Source of the DNA: a virus
Direction: 5' to 3' (one strand)
Virus record (IMG/VR): IMGVR_UViG_3300010397_000097
Span: 1 to 21,182 of that record
DNA length: 21,182 nucleotides
The position numbers and the translations under genes are program-made. Every line of letters begins with the position of its first letter. Positions within the stretch are counted from its first letter, which is position 1. The notes under the pieces are model-generated. The model ran no database searches, had not been told where the DNA came from, and saw nothing but the letters and a program-made list of their open reading frames with translations. Below, piece by piece: positions 5,129 to 12,153 of this stretch.

Positions 5129-5607
5129 GGCTTGGTGTCCAAGGCGGCGCGGGCTATCCTTATGAGATCGGCTGCGCTGTCGTATTTTGTGCCACCGCTC
5201 GCGATCAGAACCACCGCCGCCCGCAGCCGATCGACCTCGCGGTTCAGCTTCGAAAGTTCGCCATCGCGCGGGTCAAAGGCGTAATCGTTCGCCGTTTGCA
5301 GCCGCATGTTTTCGTGCTGCAGCCGCTCGATCTCGGCCTCCTGTGCCCGCAGCGTGACGCCAGCGGCGTTGTTGATGTCCACCCAGCTATCAACAACCCC
5401 ATTCAGCCGCTCGATCTCGGCACGCAACTGTTCGCACTCGCGCTCTGACCCCTGCCACATGCCCTTGAAGATGCCAGCTGTGTCGCGGTCTACACTCGTG
5501 TCTGCAAGTGCCCGCATGTGTCCCTGCAGCCGCTCGACCTCGGCGCGCAGTGTTTCGTTTTCCCGTGCTAGGTCATGCGTCTGTGTATCGTCGCCAAACT
5601 GCATCAT
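5125..5607 (-). CDS. 160-aa coiled-coil protein
   Basis: A 160-aa protein dominated by heptads: RAEVERLQ (about 21-28), RAEIERLNG (62-70), EAEIERLQHENMRLQ (90-104) and NREVDRLRAAV (122-132), followed by a C-terminal region ending ADLIRIARAALDTKP. Four heptad units are encoded by near-identical 18-bp repeats. The end is clearly similar to that of the upstream paralogue (HTIARRALETKP). The ATG at 5607 overlaps the upstream stop as ATGA; a second ATG at 5604 is possible. There are no membrane or signal sequences. Function unknown. Confidence 0.78.
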   Translation of the reverse strand: MMQFGDDTQTHDLARENETLRAEVERLQGHMRALADTSVDRDTAGIFKGMWQGSERECEQLRAEIERLNGVVDSWVDINNAAGVTLRAQEAEIERLQHENMRLQTANDYAFDPRDGELSKLNREVDRLRAAVVLIASGGTKYDSAADLIRIARAALDTKP

Positions 5608-5858
5608 GGCTTCGTCTCCAGGGCGCGGCGGGCAATGGTGTGGGCTCGCATTGCCTTGCCTGCCTCCGAGATCACACGGTCCTGTAGCGCGATGATTTCT
5701 TGCAGCGCCGTCTTCAGTCGCTCGATCTCGGCGTGCTTGGTGTCGATGTCGGCGTTCAGGGCGTCGATCATGCTTTTGGAGTGAGTTTGCAGCCGCTCGA
5801 TCTCGGCATCGCGCTCGCGCAATCTGCGGGCAAACCGTTGCCGTTCTTCGTCGGTCAT
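5604..5858 (-). CDS. 84-aa coiled-coil protein, first gene of the array
   Basis: An 84-aa protein beginning MTDEERQRFARRLRERDAEI and ending TIARRALETKP. Two heptad blocks, DAEIERLQTHS and HAEIERLKTALQEI, are encoded by the 18-bp repeat. The frame is open to 5906, but ATG at 5858 is chosen because GGAGG lies seven bases upstream, while the more distal start would overlap the terminase start and the palindromic motif. Being promoter-proximal, it probably shares a control region with the divergent terminase gene; the CAGGAAACCTGAA copy at 5888 is 29 bases upstream. Function unknown. Confidence 0.76.
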   Translation of the reverse strand: MTDEERQRFARRLRERDAEIERLQTHSKSMIDALNADIDTKHAEIERLKTALQEIIALQDRVISEAGKAMRAHTIARRALETKP

Positions 5859-5887
5859 ATAAGCCTCCGCTGTGAAATCCCAGCCTA

Positions 5888-5900
5888 CAGGAAACCTGAA
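5888..5900. promoter_or_regulatory. Palindromic motif CAGGAAACCTGAA, copy 2
   Basis: The motif lies between the divergent coiled-coil gene (start 5858) and the large terminase (start 5900). The last A of the motif is the first base of the terminase ATG. AGGA within it sits seven bases before the ATG, so here the motif may also act as ribosome site, and a bound protein could block translation-region DNA or transcription. The identical 13 bases at 1757 and 12154 argue for a shared regulatory role. Confidence 0.6.
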
Positions 5901-7396
5901 TGGCACGTAAAGTCCCCAGGAAGGCGGTCGTCGCCAAGCCGGCGCTCACCGCCGAGCAGGAAATGGCGCTGCGCCAGGAAGTCGCCGCCAAGGATGTGAT
6001 GATCCGCCGCCTCGCACGCGAAAAGGAACGGCGCGGCGCACTCAACAAGCTCAATGCTTACGTGCCATACGCGAAACAACGCGAGTTCCACGAGGCCGGC
6101 GCACTCTATCGCGAGCGCGCCATGATGGCCGGCAACCAATTGGGCAAAACCACTGCAGGAGCCGCCGAGGCCTGCATGCATCTCACCGGCCGATACCCAC
6201 CCTGGTGGAAAGGCCGCGTGTTCGACCGGCCAATCCGCGCCGTCGCCGGCTCCGAAAGCGCGGAATTGACCCGCGACGGCGTGCAACGCCTCATCGTCGG
6301 TAACCCGCGCGACGAAAGCGCATGGGGCACCGGCTTGTTGCCGCGCGATACGCTCAAGAACTGGACCCGGCGCAACGGCGTCAGCGACGCCCTCGACGGC
6401 ATACTGGTCGAATGGGGCGGCGGCGGCGACGTTCAGGTCGAACATAGCTCGCTCAACTTCAAATCCTACGACCAAGGACGCGGAAAATGGCAGGCCGACA
6501 CGGTCAACTGGGTCTGGTTCGATGAAGAACCGCCGCTCGACATCTATTCCGAAGGCTTGACCCGCGTGTCGTCGACCGGCGGCATGGTGTTTTCGACTTT
6601 CACACCGCTGCTCGGAATGTCGGAGGTCTGCCGGCGGTTTTTATTGGAGCCGTCGCCCGATCGCGCCCTCGTCACCATGACAATTGATGACGCGCCGCAC
6701 TACACCGAGGAGCAGCGCGCCAAAATCATCGCCGGATTTCCCGCCCACGAACGCGATGCCCGCGCCAAAGGCATTCCGACGCTCGGCAGCGGCCGAATTT
6801 TCCCGATTGCCGACGAGGACATCGCAATTCCGGCGAGAATTTTTCCCAAACAGTTCGCGCGCATTCGCGGATTGGATTTCGGCTGGGATCACCCGTTCGC
6901 TTGCGTCGAATTGGTGCATGATCGCGACGAAGACGTGATCTACGTCGTCAAATGTCACAAGCAACGACAGGCAACGCCGGTTTTGCACGCCGCCGCCATC
7001 CGGGGATGGGGCAACGAGTGGGTGCCGATCGCGTGGCCGCACGATGGTCTGCAGGCCGACAAGGGATCAGGCGACGAACTCGCCACGCAATACCGAAATC
7101 AGCATCTCAACATGCTGCCCGAGCGCGCAACCTTCGTGGACGGCGGTTCCGGCGTCGAAGCCGGCCTGATGGAGATGCTCGGCCGCATGCAGACCGGAAA
7201 ATTGAAGGTGTTTGCGCATCTCAACGAGTGGTTCGAGGAGTTCAGGCTGTACCATCGCAAGGATGGCAAGGTCGTGAAGGAATTTGACGACCTGATGGCC
7301 GCCACACGCTACGCCCTGATGATGCTGCGCTACGCCGACACCGAGCCGGTGAAGCGCGTGCGCCTGCCACCCGGCGGCTCCTGGCAGGCGGCATAG
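5900..7396 (+). CDS. terL: Terminase large subunit (packaging ATPase and nuclease)
   Basis: A 498-aa protein, nearly the same length as P22 gp2 (499 aa). The N-terminal ATPase has Walker A at A77-T84 (AGNQLGKT), Walker B at V205-E210 (VWFDEE) with the catalytic glutamate, and a coupling motif near STFTP (232-236). The C-terminal RNase H-like nuclease shows candidate metal-binding acids at D326 (GLDFGWDH), D382 (WPHDG) and D463/D464 (EFDDLMAATRYA). It cuts concatemeric DNA and pumps it through the portal into the procapsid, acting with a small subunit (perhaps the DUF5681 protein). The N-terminal 50 residues are charged and helical. ATG at 5900 has AGGA seven bases upstream, inside the palindromic motif. 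Confidence 0.95.
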   Translation: MARKVPRKAVVAKPALTAEQEMALRQEVAAKDVMIRRLAREKERRGALNKLNAYVPYAKQREFHEAGALYRERAMMAGNQLGKTTAGAAEACMHLTGRYPPWWKGRVFDRPIRAVAGSESAELTRDGVQRLIVGNPRDESAWGTGLLPRDTLKNWTRRNGVSDALDGILVEWGGGGDVQVEHSSLNFKSYDQGRGKWQADTVNWVWFDEEPPLDIYSEGLTRVSSTGGMVFSTFTPLLGMSEVCRRFLLEPSPDRALVTMTIDDAPHYTEEQRAKIIAGFPAHERDARAKGIPTLGSGRIFPIADEDIAIPARIFPKQFARIRGLDFGWDHPFACVELVHDRDEDVIYVVKCHKQRQATPVLHAAAIRGWGNEWVPIAWPHDGLQADKGSGDELATQYRNQHLNMLPERATFVDGGSGVEAGLMEMLGRMQTGKLKVFAHLNEWFEEFRLYHRKDGKVVKEFDDLMAATRYALMMLRYADTEPVKRVRLPPGGSWQAA

Positions 7397-7405
7397 GAGG
7401 ATCAC

Positions 7406-7621
7406 ATGATCGGCACGCTGATCTCGATCATCATCACCCTCATTGTCGTCGGTGTCATCTGGTGGGCAATCCAGCAGCTGCTGCCGCTGCTGCCGCTGCC
7501 CGAGCCGTTCCGCAAGATCATCTACGTGCTGCTGGTCGTCGTGCTGGTGTTCATCGTGCTGTGGGTGATCCTGACATTACTGGGAGCGGTCGGTGGCATA
7601 CACGTCCCACTCTGGCGATAG
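7406..7621 (+). CDS. Small two-TM membrane protein, Thivi_2564-like
   Basis: A 71-aa very hydrophobic protein with two membrane segments, about residues 4-22 (TLISIIITLIVVGVIWWAI) and 39-62, joined by a Pro-rich loop with PFRKII. It resembles the Thivi_2564 family of small phage and bacterial membrane proteins, from memory. A holin-type role is possible, but no endolysin is adjacent to support it. GGAGG lies five bases before the ATG at 7406. It follows terminase by nine bases, so it is probably in the same transcript. Confidence 0.75.
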   Translation: MIGTLISIIITLIVVGVIWWAIQQLLPLLPLPEPFRKIIYVLLVVVLVFIVLWVILTLLGAVGGIHVPLWR

Positions 7622-7634
7622 CACAGCGGAAGCA

Positions 7635-7739
7635 ATGATGGACCGTCAAACCAAGGTCGCGTTCGCGGCGCTCGCCGCGCTGATCGCGTTCGTCGTGACG
7701 CTGTGGCTCTACGGCACGTTCAGCGGCTGGTATGATTGA
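7635..7739 (+). CDS. 34-aa single-TM peptide
   Basis: A 34-aa peptide, MMDRQTKVAFAALAALIAFV and on, with a basic N-terminus (RQTK), one membrane segment (about residues 8-27) and a short aromatic end (SGWYD). Its TGA overlaps the next ATG as TGATG, and a GGAAG precedes the start, which supports translation. With the two-TM protein before it, it could form a small membrane cassette; lysis timing or superinfection control are possible but unproven. Confidence 0.62.
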   Translation: MMDRQTKVAFAALAALIAFVVTLWLYGTFSGWYD

Positions 7740-8026
7740 TGCCGCAAAAACAGAACACGCTCGCAACGCTCGGCGACACGCCGGTTGATCCTTACCAGAG
7801 CTTCGCGCCGCCGGACCCGTATGGCTTCGCGCCGCCGCAGCTGCCGCAAATGACCTTCGATCTGCAGACGCAACACCCGCTGCACAACATCCCGTATGCG
7901 CAGGGCGGCGTCACGCTGCCGTTCCTCAGCAACGATCTGCAGCTGCAGTACGGACAGCAGCGCAATGTCAGCCCCTACGAGCCAACCATGCATGATTTCC
8001 GCGCCACGTTCCGCAGGCAATTCTGA
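7739..8026 (+). CDS. 95-aa Pro/Gln-rich phage protein of unknown function
   Basis: A 95-aa protein rich in Pro, Gln, Phe and Tyr, for example DPYQSFAPPDPYGFAPPQLP, with a basic end (HDFRATFRRQF). It looks partly disordered and lacks any domain I can name. The ATG at 7739 overlaps the upstream stop as TGATG and its own TGA overlaps the next ATG likewise, so translation is probably coupled along this group. Location between terminase and portal suggests a virion or head-associated role, as for its neighbours, by position only. Confidence 0.68.
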   Translation: MPQKQNTLATLGDTPVDPYQSFAPPDPYGFAPPQLPQMTFDLQTQHPLHNIPYAQGGVTLPFLSNDLQLQYGQQRNVSPYEPTMHDFRATFRRQF

Positions 8027-8457
8027 TGGACCCGCGCTATCACGCGACGCTCGCGTCGCTCGGGCAGCGATATCAGGACATGCCGCCGGCAACGTTCGAT
8101 CAACGCTTCGGCCCATACGACACGCCGCGTCCCGATGTGCCACCCGAGGCCAAGGAGCAGCTGCGCCGCCTGTTCGAAGAGCAGATGCTGCGCGATACGC
8201 CGGAAGGGATCATCCCAGGCCAGCGGACATGGCCATACGGTTTTATTCAAACGCAAGCGCCCAGGCCGACATTGCAGCAGCTTGCAGGAGATGTGGTGCA
8301 AGGACCATGGGGAAACACACCGAGGCAAGAACCTGCGTCATCTGCTCCGCTCAATTACATGGACATTCTCAGGAGACAGCGGACGGGTGGCCCACCAATC
8401 ACGCCGATCATGCCGAGCAGCGGAACGATCATTCCGCTGATCAACCCAAAGGGCTGA
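8026..8457 (+). CDS. 143-aa Pro-rich phage protein of unknown function
   Basis: A 143-aa protein with a helical, charged middle (PPEAKEQLRRLFEEQMLRDT) between Pro-rich parts; its start, YHATLASLGQRYQD, resembles the beginning of the preceding protein (NTLATLGDTPVDPYQ) enough to suggest a weak relationship. Coupled to it by TGATG at 8024-8028. The last 151 bases are shared with another gene in a different frame (8307-8522), so this protein's Pro/Ile-rich C-terminus (TPIMPSSGTIIPLINPKG) may be shaped by that overlap. No named family. Confidence 0.68.
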   Translation: MDPRYHATLASLGQRYQDMPPATFDQRFGPYDTPRPDVPPEAKEQLRRLFEEQMLRDTPEGIIPGQRTWPYGFIQTQAPRPTLQQLAGDVVQGPWGNTPRQEPASSAPLNYMDILRRQRTGGPPITPIMPSSGTIIPLINPKG

Positions 8458-8522
8458 CGGCTGGTCCCGCTGCGGAACCGATCTGCGAGGAGTGTTATCG
8501 GGAAATGATGGTGGACCTCTGA
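8307..8522 (+). CDS. 71-aa Cys-pair (zinc-ribbon-like) protein, overlapping gene
   Basis: A 71-aa protein with C10-x2-C13 (ARTCVICSA) and C60-x2-C63 (EPICEECYREM), a split zinc-ribbon layout with a His/Asp/Gln-rich centre (NHADHAEQRNDHSAD). It overlaps the 3' end of the preceding gene by 151 bases in a different frame. Two points support it: both cysteine pairs are intact, and its TGA overlaps the next gene's ATG at 8522 as TGATG, the standard junction of this operon; without it that start would stand 64 bases from the previous stop. AAGGA sits very close to the ATG at 8307; AGGAG is further off. Function unknown. Confidence 0.65.
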   Translation: MGKHTEARTCVICSAQLHGHSQETADGWPTNHADHAEQRNDHSADQPKGLTAGPAAEPICEECYREMMVDL

Positions 8523-9517
8523 TGCCGACGCTGAAGCAGCTGGGCTTCGACAACAACGCAAATCTTCTCGGCACCGCCGCCGGCACGTTCCCGCCGCCTC
8601 CGATGTTCAAGGTGCTCGGCAACCTGGGCGATCCCGAACCCACCGCACCCTATATCGGCGCATTCGGCCCGCGCAGCGTCACCGGGCCAGGACGCGGCTC
8701 GCCAGGAGGCCTGCCCATCCAGGCGCGCGATGCGCCCAACCTCGCATTGGTGCGCGAGCGCATGCAGCGTGCCCTGGAAGACTATCCGGGGCTGGCAGCA
8801 ACACTCGCGCGCAATCGCTCCGCAGAGATCGGCCCGCAGGCCGCGCCCGAAAAGCGCGCATGGTACGACGCCCTGGTGTTCGATCGTGCCGCCGCCAGGG
8901 GCGAGCCGCTCGACTACACGCTCACCAACCCGGCATACTTCCCGTCGACCACGACCGGCTATCGTGGCGCGGTCGGCAATTACGCCAGCGATCCGGCGCT
9001 GTTCGCGGGCGCTAACCCGGCGAACTATGCGACCGGCAACGCCAGCAACGACCCCAGGACCGGCCGTCCGGTCGGCTTTGCCGGCGGCCCGCAGACCGGC
9101 TCGATCGGCACCGGCAGCAACCCGGAGCGCGGCGGCGTCGAGCGCCAGGATCTGCCGTTCGCGCGCGCCATGGGCTACACCGGGCCGGCCGTGACGCCGA
9201 TCGGCGTCGTCCCCGGCGCACCGCTCGGCATGGACGCCACCGATCTCACCTCCGGTGGCTGGAACACCACTGTGAGCGCCGCCCCCGGCCTGCCAGGAGG
9301 CGCTGGATACGTTAATCCCGCCAGGGTGGCTCAAGGTGCCACGACCAACCCGGCAGAGCTTGTGCGGCCTCCTGAAGAGGCCGGCTTCGATTGGACGAAG
9401 CTCATCAGCGGCCTGAAATACAATCCGAAGCAAATCGCCTCCTCCAAGCCTTTCACTTTCGATGCCCCGCTGATGCGGATGACACCGATCGGACGCCGCC
9501 GTGCCAAATCCCCTTAA
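8522..9517 (+). CDS. 331-aa Gly/Pro-rich phage protein, possibly virion-associated
   Basis: A 331-aa protein. After a Pro-rich start (TFPPPPMFKVLGN) comes a helical part (LALVRERMQRALEDYPGLA), then a segment with DALVFDRAA, YTLTNPAYFPS, and a Gly/Asn/Ala-rich stretch (NPANYATGNASNDP, GFAGGPQTG). The latter reminds me of segments in phage cell-wall-degrading virion proteins, but no catalytic motif is clear, so I do not assign activity. ATG at 8522 is preferred over GTG at 8492 because of TGATG coupling. The end overlaps the next gene by 17 bases. Location between terminase and portal suggests an injected or structural protein. Confidence 0.72.
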   Translation: MPTLKQLGFDNNANLLGTAAGTFPPPPMFKVLGNLGDPEPTAPYIGAFGPRSVTGPGRGSPGGLPIQARDAPNLALVRERMQRALEDYPGLAATLARNRSAEIGPQAAPEKRAWYDALVFDRAAARGEPLDYTLTNPAYFPSTTTGYRGAVGNYASDPALFAGANPANYATGNASNDPRTGRPVGFAGGPQTGSIGTGSNPERGGVERQDLPFARAMGYTGPAVTPIGVVPGAPLGMDATDLTSGGWNTTVSAAPGLPGGAGYVNPARVAQGATTNPAELVRPPEEAGFDWTKLISGLKYNPKQIASSKPFTFDAPLMRMTPIGRRRAKSP

Positions 9518-10436
9518 TACGCTGCTCACGCTCGGCGAGCGCATCGCGCAGCGCCGCATGCTGAAAGCAGCCGGCGGCCAAGCGCCGATCAAGGGCTTGC
9601 CGCAAGCGCCGCTACAGGTCGGCGGCGAGCCGTTCATCCCAGGCCCGAGCCGCGCCGTGCGAGAGGCGGCCGAAGACTACATGCGCGGCACCGGGCGCGA
9701 ATATGTCCCGCTGCAGAACTACGTTCCGGTCGATGTCCCGCGCGCGCAGCAGATCGCCAGGGAGTTCGATGTCATGCGGCACACCCCCGGCGACCCGGCG
9801 GTGATGCGCTCCTACGAGGCAATGGCGAAGGAAACCCGCGACCAGTACGAGCAGCTGAAGAAGCTCGGCGTGAAGTTCGAACCGTTCCCCGAGCTGCCGC
9901 CCGGTGTGCCCGATCCCTACGCCGCCACACCTCGGCTGGCGCAGAAAGACTTCCTGCAGAACAAGCATATGTACTACTTCCCGTCCGAGCAGGGTTTCGG
10001 CACCGAGGCCAGCGGACAGGCCGCCATCAATCTTCTGGAGCAACCCATGCTCGCCGGCAGCGGCGTCAAGATCGCCGGCAAGGAAGTCCCGTTCAACGAC
10101 CTGTTCCGCATCGTTCACGATGTCTTCGGGCACCACAAGGAAGGCGTCGGCTTCCGCGCAGCCGGCGAGGAGAATGCGTGGCGCTCGCACGCGCGCATGT
10201 ACTCACCCGAGGCACTGCCGGCGATGACGGCGGAAACGCGCGGGCAGAACTCCTGGGTGAACTACGGGCCGTTCGCCGAGCAGAACAAGGGCGCGAGCGG
10301 CGCAGCAACAATCTACGCGCCGCAGAAGATCGGAATGTTGCCGGACTGGGTGGTGCAGTCGGGCCGCATGACGCCGCTCGGCATTGCCGGCGGTGGCGTC
10401 ACGCTCGGCGCGCTCGGGGATCGCTATGGCGAATGA
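9501..10436 (+). CDS. 311-aa protein with HDVFGHH motif, polyvalent-protein-like
   Basis: A 311-aa protein with a GTG start at 9501, overlapping the previous gene. The conserved-looking core runs from about residue 55 to 285: YMRGTGREYVPLQNYVPVD, KHMYYFPSEQGFGTEASG, then RIVHDVFGHHKEGVGF (203-218), GEENAWRSH (222-230) and AETRGQNSWVNYGP (244-257). I recall this set of motifs from phage 'polyvalent' proteins injected with DNA. The invariant-looking H206, D207, H211, E223, E245 suggest a metal-binding enzyme; the HDxFGH part resembles the iron-binding motif of aromatic amino acid hydroxylases, without wider similarity seen. The reaction is unknown. No good ribosome site precedes GTG. Confidence 0.75.
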   Translation: MPNPLNTLLTLGERIAQRRMLKAAGGQAPIKGLPQAPLQVGGEPFIPGPSRAVREAAEDYMRGTGREYVPLQNYVPVDVPRAQQIAREFDVMRHTPGDPAVMRSYEAMAKETRDQYEQLKKLGVKFEPFPELPPGVPDPYAATPRLAQKDFLQNKHMYYFPSEQGFGTEASGQAAINLLEQPMLAGSGVKIAGKEVPFNDLFRIVHDVFGHHKEGVGFRAAGEENAWRSHARMYSPEALPAMTAETRGQNSWVNYGPFAEQNKGASGAATIYAPQKIGMLPDWVVQSGRMTPLGIAGGGVTLGALGDRYGE

Positions 10437-11967
10437 CAACGTCTTCCTGCGCAACCTGGGCGGTCGTGTTCCCGATTGGTTGAACGATGCGCAGTACATG
10501 TTGCCGCAGCAGGAAGCTGAGTTTCCTGCTGCGCTTGTTGCTGATCCATTCGAGCGAGCGGCTTATGCAATGCGACGCAGTGCATCCGGCAGTCGCGAGG
10601 AAGGGCCGGGGACAGCGTTTATCGAAGAGACTTTCGGTCTGCCGAAGACGCCGCTGGAAGCCGGCATGCGGGTGGCGTTTGGTCCCTTCGGCAAGGCCGG
10701 GGCGAAGCTCGGCGCACTCACGCTCGGCGGCCTGCTGCAGAGCACTGGAACCGAGGCCGGTCCTGTCGGCGCAGTTCGCAAGGGCGTGAAGACACTCACT
10801 GATCTCGGCCGCGATGTCGTCGGCATCGGGCACAACAATCCACCCGGCAGTCAGGCATGGCGCGATGCGCCCAATCCGAATGCGCAGTTCCCGCAATACA
10901 CAACGGAATATCCGCCGGTCGGCCCGCCGGAAATGGTGATCTTCAAAGACACCGGAAAGGAAGGACCGTCGAAGCTGCTCACGCCCGAGGCCAAAGTGTT
11001 TGAAAAGGCACGCCAGAAAATAATGACCAACATGAACAAGAAGGGTTTCGATCCGTACTTTGATCCTGAAGCCCGCACCCTGGTAGACCAAAGCAACTAT
11101 CCCGCACGCGCCACCGATACCTCGATGCTTGCGCCGGCAAGGCAAGAGGCGGCGCAGAAATACTGGGACGTGACCGGCGGTTCGCCGGCAACGCGCGAGC
11201 GGCTGCAGCAGGCTATCGCCAGCGGTGAGAACCTCGGTGACAGCAAGAACTGGTACTACATGGCGCAGCTGGAGCAGGAATACATCAAGGAGCTTGGACC
11301 CCAGGCCGGTCGCGCCGCGTTCTTGGATGAGTTCGCCAGACCAATGGCGGCGACAACATCAGGACAGCGACCGGGGCCAAACCTGATGACGGCGCATTAT
11401 CTCGAATTTCTGCGCAAGCAGGGTCTGTCGCCCCCAGCGGAAGCACATCAACTGCCAACGCCAATCGGCGGTCGTTACGCTGCGACCAATCTTTCAGACT
11501 ACAGTGCAATGCGAGCGCGACAGGCTGCGGGCGAAGCGCCATTCGGTCCTGATCAACCCAAGATGCTCGATTTCGAACGCTCGATGATCGGAGATCTCAG
11601 CCGCCCGGTGATGGATGAGCAGATGGCGGAAGGAATGATGGCAGGATCGCCGAAGAAGATCATCGAGGGTGCGCGCAAGACTGCATATGGAATGTTGCAG
11701 AAGCCGGTGATGGACGAGGCAGCTGCGCGCGGTGTGCTGCCAGGACAAATTCAGGATATCGCATGGGCCGGCTTCAAGGGTGAAGAAGGCAAGTCGATGA
11801 TCCAGATCGTCAACGAAGCAATCGAGCGCACCCACCGGCTGACCGGCATGGCGCGCTCGGAGATCGTGCGGCGTGCGCTGGTGCGCAAGGAAATCCCGCT
11901 CTACGTGGCGACTGGATTGCTGGGCAAGGAGAGCCTGCGCAATCTGCAACAGCCTACGGGCGAGTAG
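10426..11967 (+). CDS. 513-aa phage protein, polyvalent-protein-like
   Basis: A 513-aa protein. ATG at 10426, with GGGGA seven bases upstream and 11 bases of overlap with the previous gene, is preferred over the frame's earlier start. Features: a Gly/Ala-rich hydrophobic part (about 80-105), the short motif GIGHNNPP (133-140), which I recall from other alphaproteobacterial phage proteins, a long helical middle with ETFG, KNWYYMAQLEQEYIKELG, and a C-terminal module QIQDIAWAGFKGEEGKS through IERTHRLTG (about 440-475) like that of large phage polyvalent proteins. With its upstream partner it may be a split version of such an injected multidomain protein. The 3' end overlaps a convergent gene by 14 bases. 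Confidence 0.72.
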   Translation: MANDNVFLRNLGGRVPDWLNDAQYMLPQQEAEFPAALVADPFERAAYAMRRSASGSREEGPGTAFIEETFGLPKTPLEAGMRVAFGPFGKAGAKLGALTLGGLLQSTGTEAGPVGAVRKGVKTLTDLGRDVVGIGHNNPPGSQAWRDAPNPNAQFPQYTTEYPPVGPPEMVIFKDTGKEGPSKLLTPEAKVFEKARQKIMTNMNKKGFDPYFDPEARTLVDQSNYPARATDTSMLAPARQEAAQKYWDVTGGSPATRERLQQAIASGENLGDSKNWYYMAQLEQEYIKELGPQAGRAAFLDEFARPMAATTSGQRPGPNLMTAHYLEFLRKQGLSPPAEAHQLPTPIGGRYAATNLSDYSAMRARQAAGEAPFGPDQPKMLDFERSMIGDLSRPVMDEQMAEGMMAGSPKKIIEGARKTAYGMLQKPVMDEAAARGVLPGQIQDIAWAGFKGEEGKSMIQIVNEAIERTHRLTGMARSEIVRRALVRKEIPLYVATGLLGKESLRNLQQPTGE

Positions 11968-12136
11968 CGCCCCAGCAGTCGTCCAGGCCTTCCCAGATCG
12001 GGCCTGCCATCTCGTACTGATAACGCAAGCCGTTCAGCACGCGATTGATGAACTCGATCTCGGCATCGCTGGTCGAGACATCCCACTTCCGCTTCACCAG
12101 CGGAGCGATGATCGCTTCGAGTTGTTCTTCGGTCAT
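11954..12136 (-). CDS. 60-aa protein antisense to the late operon
   Basis: A 60-aa protein, MTEEQLEAIIAPLVKRKWDV onward, with good protein-like composition: a helix (EEQLEAIIAPLVKRK), SDAEIEFINRVLNGLRY, and an aromatic end (GPIWEGLDDCWGA). It is the only minus-strand gene between terminase and coat. Its stop lies inside the previous plus-strand gene (14-base convergent overlap) and its start is 18 bases from the third CAGGAAACCTGAA motif, so it is divergent from the gene at 12183. No strong ribosome site is visible. A small regulator is a tempting but unproven idea. Confidence 0.6.
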   Translation of the reverse strand: MTEEQLEAIIAPLVKRKWDVSTSDAEIEFINRVLNGLRYQYEMAGPIWEGLDDCWGATRP

Positions 12137-12153
12137 ACGGCAAATCTACCATA

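Larger units (their letters stand above)
4453..5807 (-). repeat. Dispersed 18-bp repeat, ten copies, encoding AEIERL heptads
   Basis: On the plus strand the consensus is CAGCCGCTCGATCTCGGC. Copies start at 4453, 4591, 4767, 4872, 5224, 5320, 5404, 5527, 5715 and 5790, with zero to about four differences each; a poorer one is at 4935. All lie in the same reading phase and encode the (A)EIERL(R/Q/K/T) heptad of four coiled-coil genes. Identity at the DNA level, including third codon positions, suggests duplication or gene conversion rather than protein convergence alone. Confidence 0.8.

Noticed and set aside
5888-5906. Upstream start (5906) for the first coiled-coil gene
   Set aside because: It would overlap the terminase start and the motif and lacks a ribosome site, while ATG at 5858 has GGAGG at correct spacing.
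8495-9637. 380-residue minus-strand frame opposite 8522-9517
   Set aside because: Antisense shadow; plus-strand genes are coupled by overlaps in this stretch.
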